Source: Marinobacter orientalis | Lineage (GTDB): Bacteria; Pseudomonadota; Gammaproteobacteria; Pseudomonadales; Oleiphilaceae | Length of the DNA stretch: 64,000 nucleotides | NCBI RefSeq assembly: GCF_004792665.1 | Contig: NZ_SRZX01000002.1 | Location: 310,001 to 374,000, forward strand | Reading direction: 5' to 3' | Shown here: one piece after another, positions 58,154 through 64,000 of the stretch | How the letters are laid out: each line of letters begins with the position of its first letter | Numbering within the stretch: the stretch's first letter is position 1 | The notes under the pieces: generated by a model | What the model was told of the DNA's origin: nothing | Seen by the model: the letters and a program-made list of their open reading frames with translations, nothing else | The model's database searches: none | Translations under genes and position numbers: made by a program

Positions 58154-59519
58154 GGTTATCGGGCCCGTTTTCCGACACCGCCTCGAGCGCATCACAATAG
58201 AGCTGGTCCAGTTCAGCACTGATCCGGATGTCGTAGTCTTTCTCTGCCCGGTCAAGGGCCAGCAGTGCCGGACCCATCTCATCCAGGGCGCGCTTGACCC
58301 GCTCGCGACTCTCTTCAATGTCCGGCTCCGGCGCTACCGGTTCGCCGTTGCGAACCACCGTCACCAGCAGGGGTTCGCCGTCCCGCTGCTCGGTGTCGCG
58401 GCAGATTTCATCGTAGCTATAGCAACCATCAGCATCCCGAAAACGCCACACCTGCTTGCGCCCCGGCAACAACTTTTTGCCGGGGCTGTTTTTCAGCCTC
58501 GGCTCTCCCTCGTACTCGGTCAGCTTATAGGCCAGGTCGATGGCGGGAGCGTCTTCCGATACACCCAGTTTGGTACCCACGCCGAAGCCATCTACCGGTG
58601 CTCCGGCATCGATCATCTCCCGCATCGACCACTCGTCCAGGCCACTGCTGACCACGATGCGAACCTGATCCAGACCGGCTTCATCGAGTCGTTTGCGGGA
58701 GGCCCTGGCCAGCTCTGCCAGGTCTCCGGAATCGAGGCGGATGGCACCCACTTCGAATCCTTCCTCTTTCACCAGCCTGATGACCTTGTCGACACCGCGC
58801 ATGGTGTCATAGGTGTCCACCAGCAGAGTGGTGCCCGGGTACAGCCGCGCATAGTGGCGAAATGCCTTCATCTCGTCCTTATGGGCCTGGATGTAGGAGT
58901 GGGCCATGGTGCCATTGGCGGGAAGTCCGTAGCGCAAGCTACCGAGGACATTGCTGGTTGCCGCCAGACCTGCGGTGCGGTAAGCCCTGACCCCCCGGAG
59001 GGCGGCATCATAACCGTGCATGCGTCGCATGCCGAAATCCACCACTGAGCGCCCCTCGGCGGCGATGACCATGCGCACCGCCTTGGAGGCGAGAACGGTC
59101 TCAGTGCTGACATAATTCATTAACAGGGTCTCGAGCAACTGCCCCTCGATCACCGGCGCTTCCACTTCCAGCAGGGGTTCATGAGGGAACACCGGCGTGC
59201 CCTCTGGCAGGACACGAATGTCACCGGTGAAGCGGAAATCGCCAAGCCACTGCAGGAAGTCGTCGGTGAAGACATCAAGGGATGCCAGCTGCTCCACCTG
59301 TTCGGGGGGGAAACGAAGGGCCGTGGCCAGCAGCGCCGCGTAGTGCTGACCGCAGGCGAGCATGAAATTCCGCTGCTCGGGCAGCTTGCGAAAGTGGAGG
59401 GTAAACAGGGCCCGATCCTCCAGTTGCTCACTGTGATAGGCCTGGGCCATCGTGAGCTCATACAGATCGATAAATAGACCCAACTCTTCTGTTTTCAGTT
59501 CGCCCAGATGATTCATCAT
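58146..59519 (-). CDS. pncB: nicotinate phosphoribosyltransferase PncB
   Basis: Makes nicotinate mononucleotide from nicotinate and PRPP with ATP, the entry step of NAD salvage. 457 residues: FIDLYELTMAQAYHSE start, MNYVSTETVLASKAVRMV, DFGMRRMHG, GTMAHSYIQAHKDEMKAF with the phosphorylated His, LVDTYDT and AIRLDSGDL. ATGATG follows GGAAGAGGA, so either Met may start. Lies 80 bases after guaA in the same direction. It uses PRPP, the product of the enzyme encoded at 56124-57107. Confidence 0.95.
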   Translation of the reverse strand: MMNHLGELKTEELGLFIDLYELTMAQAYHSEQLEDRALFTLHFRKLPEQRNFMLACGQHYAALLATALRFPPEQVEQLASLDVFTDDFLQWLGDFRFTGDIRVLPEGTPVFPHEPLLEVEAPVIEGQLLETLLMNYVSTETVLASKAVRMVIAAEGRSVVDFGMRRMHGYDAALRGVRAYRTAGLAATSNVLGSLRYGLPANGTMAHSYIQAHKDEMKAFRHYARLYPGTTLLVDTYDTMRGVDKVIRLVKEEGFEVGAIRLDSGDLAELARASRKRLDEAGLDQVRIVVSSGLDEWSMREMIDAGAPVDGFGVGTKLGVSEDAPAIDLAYKLTEYEGEPRLKNSPGKKLLPGRKQVWRFRDADGCYSYDEICRDTEQRDGEPLLVTVVRNGEPVAPEPDIEESRERVKRALDEMGPALLALDRAEKDYDIRISAELDQLYCDALEAVSENGPDNRA

Positions 59520-59599
59520 TCCTCTTCCATGACTGCGCCCGACTGGCGCGTTTTGGCTTTGGCCCGAATGTCCGGGGCTGACCCCCTACTCCCGCTCGG

Positions 59600-61177
59600 C
59601 TACTCCCACTCGATGGTGGCAGGTGGCTTCGAGGAAATATCATAGGTTACCCGGGATACGCCCTCAATCTCATTGATAATACGGTTGGAAACCGTTTCCA
59701 GCAAATCGTAAGGCAGGTGCGCCCAGCGAGCGGTCATGAAGTCGATGGTTTCCACCGCACGCAGCGCCACCACATACTCATAGCGGCGGGCATCGCCGAC
59801 GACGCCCACTGACTTGACCGGCAGAAAGACCGCAAAGGCCTGGCTGGTCTTGTGGTAAAAGTCGGCACGATGGAGTTCTTCCAGGAAGATGGCATCAGCA
59901 CGGCGCAGGATCTCGGCGTATTCTTTCCTGACCTCACCCAGAATTCTCACGCCCAGGCCCGGCCCCGGGAACGGATGCCGATAGACCATATCGTACGGCA
60001 GGCCAAGCTCAAGCCCGATGCGGCGCACCTCATCCTTGAACAGCTCCCGCAGGGGCTCTACCAGTTTCATTTTCATGGTTTCCGGCAAGCCACCGACATT
60101 GTGATGGGATTTTATGACATGGGCATTGCCGGTCTTGGAAGCAGCCGATTCGATCACATCCGGGTAGATGGTGCCCTGGGCCAGCCAGTTCACATCGCGG
60201 ATACTGGTGGCTTCTTCATCGAAAACATCGATGAAGGTGTTACCGATGATCTTGCGCTTCTTCTCGGGGTCATCAACACCCTTGAGCTTGGACAGGAACA
60301 GGTCTTCCGCGTCCACACGGATGACCTTGACGCCCATGTTGCTGGCGAACATATCCATCACCTGATCGCCCTCGTGCAGGCGCAGCAGGCCATTGTCCAC
60401 AAACACACAGGTCAACTGGTCGCCAATCGCCTTGTGCAGCAGCGCCGCTGTTACCGAGGAATCCACACCACCGGAAAGCCCGAGCAACACCTTGTCCCTG
60501 CCAACCTGGTTGCGGATCTGCCGGACAGCGTCTTCAACGATTTTGGCGGGAGTCCACAGGGCTTCACATCGGCAGATGTTCAGCACGAAGTGTTCGAGAA
60601 TGCGCTTTCCCTGCAGGGTATGGGTTACTTCCGGGTGAAACTGGACGCCGTACAGATTGCGGCTGAGATCCTGCATGGCGGCGACTGGCGCGCTTTCTGT
60701 CGATGCCAGGAGCTCAAAACCCTCGGGCATGACCACAACCTTGTCACCATGGCTCATCCACACATCCAGCAGAGAATCACCGGTCGCGGTCAGGTGATCG
60801 GTAATATCCTCAAGCAACGGCCCCTTGGCACGTACCTTTACCTGGGCATAGCCAAATTCACGTTTCTCGGAGCTGGCTACACGCCCACCCAGCTGTTCGG
60901 CCATGGTTTGCATGCCGTAGCAGATGCCGAGTACGGGGATGCCCTTTTCGAACAGCCCTTCCGGTGCCCGGGGGCAACCAAGTTTGGTCACAGACTCGGG
61001 GCCACCAGCCAGGACGATGCCCTGGGGGTTAAAATCCTTCAGTTCCTGATCGGTGATATCAAAGGGCTTGATCTCACAATAGACACCGATTTCCCGAACG
61101 CGGCGTGCGATGAGCTGCGTATACTGAGAGCCAAAATCGAGAATCAGAATGCGGTGGTCGTGGATGTTGTGGGCCAT
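59600..61177 (-). CDS. guaA: GMP synthase (glutamine-hydrolysing) GuaA
   Basis: Amidates XMP to GMP. 525 residues: N-terminal class I glutaminase with the nucleophile Cys in [17 protein letters not shown] and the FHPEVTHT His-x-Glu; the ATP-pyrophosphatase domain with [16 protein letters not shown]; and the C-terminal dimerisation domain ending STATIEWE-like PPATIEWE. It is complete and of normal length. It follows guaB on the same strand, but a strong intrinsic terminator lies between them (61190-61225), so guaA either depends on read-through or has its own promoter. Purine locus, core genome. Confidence 0.98.
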   Translation of the reverse strand: MAHNIHDHRILILDFGSQYTQLIARRVREIGVYCEIKPFDITDQELKDFNPQGIVLAGGPESVTKLGCPRAPEGLFEKGIPVLGICYGMQTMAEQLGGRVASSEKREFGYAQVKVRAKGPLLEDITDHLTATGDSLLDVWMSHGDKVVVMPEGFELLASTESAPVAAMQDLSRNLYGVQFHPEVTHTLQGKRILEHFVLNICRCEALWTPAKIVEDAVRQIRNQVGRDKVLLGLSGGVDSSVTAALLHKAIGDQLTCVFVDNGLLRLHEGDQVMDMFASNMGVKVIRVDAEDLFLSKLKGVDDPEKKRKIIGNTFIDVFDEEATSIRDVNWLAQGTIYPDVIESAASKTGNAHVIKSHHNVGGLPETMKMKLVEPLRELFKDEVRRIGLELGLPYDMVYRHPFPGPGLGVRILGEVRKEYAEILRRADAIFLEELHRADFYHKTSQAFAVFLPVKSVGVVGDARRYEYVVALRAVETIDFMTARWAHLPYDLLETVSNRIINEIEGVSRVTYDISSKPPATIEWE

Positions 61178-61189
61178 GAAATCCTCGGA

Positions 61190-61225
61190 TCAGAAAGAAA
61201 AACGCGGCTCATACCATGAGCCGCG
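61190..61225 (-). terminator. intrinsic terminator between guaB and guaA
   Basis: On the minus strand a perfect 10-base stem CGCGGCTCAT / ATGAGCCGCG (61225-61216 and 61212-61203) with a 3-base loop is followed by TTTTTCTTTC (61202-61193). It lies 17 bases after the guaB stop and 25 bases before the guaA ATG. Confidence 0.85.
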
Positions 61226-61241
61226 CCTGGAACGACAATAA

Positions 61242-62705
61242 TCAGCCGATACGGTAGTTGGGGGCTTCCTTGGTAATAGTCACGTCATGAACGTGGCTCT
61301 CACGCATGCCGGCGCCGGTTATGCGGACGAATTCCGGTTTGGTGCGCATCTCTTCCATGTTGGCGCTACCGGTGTAGCCCATGGAGGCGCGCAAGCCACC
61401 CATCAGCTGGTGAACAATATTCCGCATCGGGCCCTTGCAGGCCACCCGGCCTTCAATGCCTTCCGGCACCAGTTTTTCAATACCCTTGCTGGCATCCTGG
61501 AAGTAACGGTCACTGGAGCCCTGCCCCATGGCGCCGATCGATCCCATGCCCCGATAGGCCTTGTAACTGCGCCCCTGGAACAGCTCCACTTCACCCGGCG
61601 CCTCGTCGGTACCGGCCAGCAGACTACCGATCATGACGCTGTAGGCACCGGCTGCGATGGCCTTGGAAATGTCTCCGGAAAAACGCACACCGCCATCAGC
61701 GATTACGGGAATGCCACGGTCTTTCAACGCTGACGCTACATTGGATACCGCGGTAATCTGGGGCACACCAATTCCGGCAACAATGCGAGTGGTACAGATA
61801 GATCCGGGGCCGATTCCCACCTTGACCGCATCCGCACCGGCGTTTGCCAGGTCGATAGCCGCGTCAGCCGTGGCGATATTGCCACCGATCACCTGGACCT
61901 CCGGAAAATGTTTCTTGATCCAGCGAACCCGATCGATAACCCCTTTGGAGTGGCCATGGGCAGTATCCACCACGATCACATCCACGCCGGCCTCAACCAG
62001 CGCCGCGACACGGGCTTCGGTGTCAGCGCCGGTTCCCACCGCTGCACCGGCCCGGAGACGGCCCTGATCGTCTTTACATGCCAGCGGATAGTCTTTGGCT
62101 TTCTGGATGTCCTTGACGGTAATCAGGCCACGCAGTTCAAATTCGTCGTTAACCACCAGTACTTTTTCGATGCGGTGACGGTGGAGAAGCTCCTTGACGT
62201 CTTCCAGATCCGCACCCTCCCGGACTGTCACCAGTTGGTCCTTGCCGGTCATAATTTCGGAAACCGGGGTATCCAGACGGCTTTCAAAACGGATGTCCCG
62301 GCCGGTCACTATCCCGATCAGGTCGCGGCCATCCACCACCGGCAGGCCGGAAATGTTGTTGGCCATGGTGATGTCAACCAGTTCGCGGACAGTGGTATCC
62401 GGCGTCACGGTGATCGGGTCTTTGACCACGCCGCTCTCATACTTTTTCACCTTACGGACCGCTGCCGCCTGCTGCTCCACCGACATGCTCTTGTGCATGA
62501 TGCCGATGCCACCTTCCTGCGCCATTGAAATAGCCAGGTCCGCTTCGGTAACGGTATCCATGGCAGCTGATACCAGCGGAATATTGAGCGTGATACCTTT
62601 GGTCAGTTGCGTTTGCAGGCTGACCTGGTGAGGAAGTACCTCTGAATATCCGGGCACGAGTATGACATCGTCAAAGGTAAGCGCTTCTTCGGCAATTCGC
62701 AGCAT
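61242..62705 (-). CDS. guaB: IMP dehydrogenase GuaB
   Basis: Oxidises IMP to XMP with NAD. 487 residues: [17 protein letters not shown] start, two CBS domains (about 95-205), the catalytic-loop Cys in [11 protein letters not shown], and [11 protein letters not shown] near the end. The open frame runs 144 bases further upstream, but ATG 62705 ([14 protein letters not shown]) is the universal start of the family. Followed by a strong terminator and then guaA. Core gene; divergent from xseA as in Pseudomonas and relatives. Confidence 0.98.
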   Translation of the reverse strand: MLRIAEEALTFDDVILVPGYSEVLPHQVSLQTQLTKGITLNIPLVSAAMDTVTEADLAISMAQEGGIGIMHKSMSVEQQAAAVRKVKKYESGVVKDPITVTPDTTVRELVDITMANNISGLPVVDGRDLIGIVTGRDIRFESRLDTPVSEIMTGKDQLVTVREGADLEDVKELLHRHRIEKVLVVNDEFELRGLITVKDIQKAKDYPLACKDDQGRLRAGAAVGTGADTEARVAALVEAGVDVIVVDTAHGHSKGVIDRVRWIKKHFPEVQVIGGNIATADAAIDLANAGADAVKVGIGPGSICTTRIVAGIGVPQITAVSNVASALKDRGIPVIADGGVRFSGDISKAIAAGAYSVMIGSLLAGTDEAPGEVELFQGRSYKAYRGMGSIGAMGQGSSDRYFQDASKGIEKLVPEGIEGRVACKGPMRNIVHQLMGGLRASMGYTGSANMEEMRTKPEFVRITGAGMRESHVHDVTITKEAPNYRIG

Positions 62706-62792
62706 TGGGATCCGCCTTTTGAACATGCTAGATTGGAGGATTGATGTGCCGCATCCGACGGGCTGCAGCAAAGCAAAATCCTTAATCGATCT

Positions 62793-62821
62793 ATTATAAA
62801 TGGGCCTTGGTTGACAGTAAA
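62793..62821 (-). promoter_or_regulatory. guaB promoter
   Basis: On the minus strand TTTACT (62821-62816), 17 bases, perfect TATAAT (62798-62793), about 90 bases before the guaB ATG. On the other strand TTGACA overlaps the same bases (62811-62816) and may serve xseA, though its -10 is poor. Confidence 0.65.
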
Positions 62822-62889
62822 CCGGCGATCTTTCCATGCCGGGTTGCATGTTTTTGAAATTTCGCTATTTTTACCTCCTTTTTCGGCTT

Positions 62890-64000
62890 ATGCGTATGCA
62901 TCAACACGGAGCGTCTTCCTTGGACAGCGGTTTTCAGGATTCCCGTCCCCGGGCACTGAGTGTCAGCGAACTGAACCACCAGGCCCGCCACCTTCTTGAA
63001 GCCAGCTTCATGCAGGTCTGGGTTGAGGGCGAACTGTCCGGCTTTTCCCGCCCCTCTTCGGGCCATTGGTACTTCTCGCTGAAAGACCGCAAGTGCCAGA
63101 TCCGCTGCGCCATGTTCCGGAGCTTCAACCAGCGGCTCAGGGAGATCCCCGCGGAAGGCGAACAGGTGCGGATCCGTGGCAAGGTCACCCTTTATGAGAA
63201 CCGGGGTGATTTCCAGATTATTGTCGAGCATATCGAGCCAGCCGGCCTGGGTGCGCTGCAACAGGCGTTTGAGGAACTGAAGCGCAAACTGCAGCAGGAA
63301 GGACTGTTTGATATTGCGCGCAAGAAACCTCTTCCCACAACACCCCGGCACATCGGGGTGATCACCTCCTCAACCGGCGCCGCCATCCACGACATCCTGA
63401 CTGTACTGGCACGGCGGTGCCCGGCCATACCGGTGACTCTCTACCCCACGGCCGTCCAGGGGAAGGCGGCGACTGCTGACATCGTTCGCGCCATTGCCCG
63501 CGCTGCCCGCCATGGTGTTGCCGATGTACTGATCATTGGCCGCGGTGGCGGCTCTCTGGAGGATCTCTGGTGCTTCAATGAAGAGGCCGTGGCCCGCGCT
63601 ATCGCGGCATGTCCGCTGCCGACTGTGAGCGCGGTCGGCCACGAAGTGGATGTCACCATTGCCGATTTCGTGGCAGACCTGCGTGCGCCGACACCGTCCG
63701 CCGCAGCCGAAAAAATCTCCCCCGACCAGAACGACTGGCTACGACAACTCGGGGAGCGGGAACTGAGACTCGCGGGTGCCGCCAGCCGCGCCCTCAAGCG
63801 CATGCAGACCCGGTTGGAGCACCTGTCGGCCCGGCTCCGTGACCCGCGGCGGGAATTGCTGGAAAAAGCCCAACGCATGGACGAACTGGACCTGCGGCTG
63901 AGCAAGGCCGTGGGACGGCGCCTGGAGCGCGACAGGGTCAGAGCCATGCACCTCACCCAGCGCCTGGCGATGCAGTCCCCCGTCAGACAACTCAGCGACA
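62890..64000 (+). CDS. xseA: exodeoxyribonuclease VII large subunit XseA (3' end cut by window)
   Basis: Large subunit of the single-strand-specific exonuclease VII. The N-terminal OB-fold domain is clear (ALSVSELNHQARHLLEASFM, VWVEGELSGFSRPSSGHWYF, GDFQIIVEHIEPAG), followed by the catalytic domain (PRHIGVITSSTGAAIHDILT, LIIGRGGGSLEDLWCFNEE, SAVGHEVDVTIADFVADLRA) and the start of the coiled coil. 370 codons are present of an expected 440-460. Start is uncertain: ATG at 62890 or 62896, or TTG at 62920; none has a good ribosome site. Divergent from guaB. Confidence 0.93.
   Translation, partial: MRMHQHGASSLDSGFQDSRPRALSVSELNHQARHLLEASFMQVWVEGELSGFSRPSSGHWYFSLKDRKCQIRCAMFRSFNQRLREIPAEGEQVRIRGKVTLYENRGDFQIIVEHIEPAGLGALQQAFEELKRKLQQEGLFDIARKKPLPTTPRHIGVITSSTGAAIHDILTVLARRCPAIPVTLYPTAVQGKAATADIVRAIARAARHGVADVLIIGRGGGSLEDLWCFNEEAVARAIAACPLPTVSAVGHEVDVTIADFVADLRAPTPSAAAEKISPDQNDWLRQLGERELRLAGAASRALKRMQTRLEHLSARLRDPRRELLEKAQRMDELDLRLSKAVGRRLERDRVRAMHLTQRLAMQSPVRQLSD

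Noticed and set aside
59852..61219. 455-codon open frame antisense to guaA
   Set aside because: No recognisable domain, and guaA is complete on the other strand.

Overview
The window (about 60% G+C by eye) comes from a gammaproteobacterium. The guaB, guaA, tadA and xseA products, the stress genes (CsbD, DUF2254, DUF72) and the codon usage look most like Marinobacter or a related marine or halophilic group, but this was judged by eye. No tRNA, rRNA, CRISPR array, transposase, integrase or intact insertion sequence was seen.

Frame of the region: the right end carries the purine locus guaB-guaA (both minus) with divergent xseA (plus, cut by the window end). The left end carries tadA and galE (both minus, galE cut). 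In Pseudomonas and relatives guaB, guaA and tadA lie close together; here about 58 kb of accessory metabolism separates guaA from tadA.

Layout. 1.4-2.6 kb is a gene graveyard (PRC-barrel remnant, possible GlsB-like remnant, broken endonuclease/exonuclease/phosphatase gene). 2.6-10.8 kb is a stress and signalling stretch: a diguanylate cyclase, two DUF2254 membrane proteins, CsbD, a small acidic protein, a degenerate matrixin-like protease, an outer-membrane barrel, DUF72 and an ATP-dependent DNA ligase. 10.9-28.9 kb is a tightly packed seven-gene alpha-glucan/trehalose operon: GlgE with an extra N-terminal GH13 module, a TreS-maltokinase fusion, GlgB, GlgX, TreZ, MalQ and TreY. It can build glucan from trehalose (TreS, Mak, GlgE, GlgB) and return glucan to trehalose (TreY, TreZ), with no GlgA or GlgC. 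29.0-35.7 kb holds a GH65 phosphorylase, an ATP-grasp ligase, a CocE/NonD hydrolase and an FNR-type regulator with all four cluster cysteines.

35.7-54.5 kb is a central-carbon block in two arms. The plus arm is apgM, a P-type ATPase, an unknown protein and pfkB, with fbaB divergent. The minus arm is a second P-type ATPase, gapA, ppsA, a D-lactate dehydrogenase-like gene, a second GH65 gene and a beta-phosphoglucomutase-like/trehalose-phosphatase fusion. 54.8-59.5 kb is a PRPP/nicotinate set: a phosphoribosyltransferase, a dienelactone-hydrolase-like protein and a PRPP synthetase behind a 9/10 FNR box, then a small-molecule kinase and pncB.

Read together, the block looks like a portable module for storing alpha-glucan and then fermenting it when oxygen is low. 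Phosphorolysis (GH65) would give beta-glucose-1-phosphate, the HAD domain glucose-6-phosphate, then PfkB, FbaB, GapA, ApgM, PpsA (possibly running towards pyruvate) and D-LDH. FNR would sense the oxygen shift and the PRPP/PncB genes would support NAD. The individual enzyme families are clear from the sequence; the integrated role is inference.
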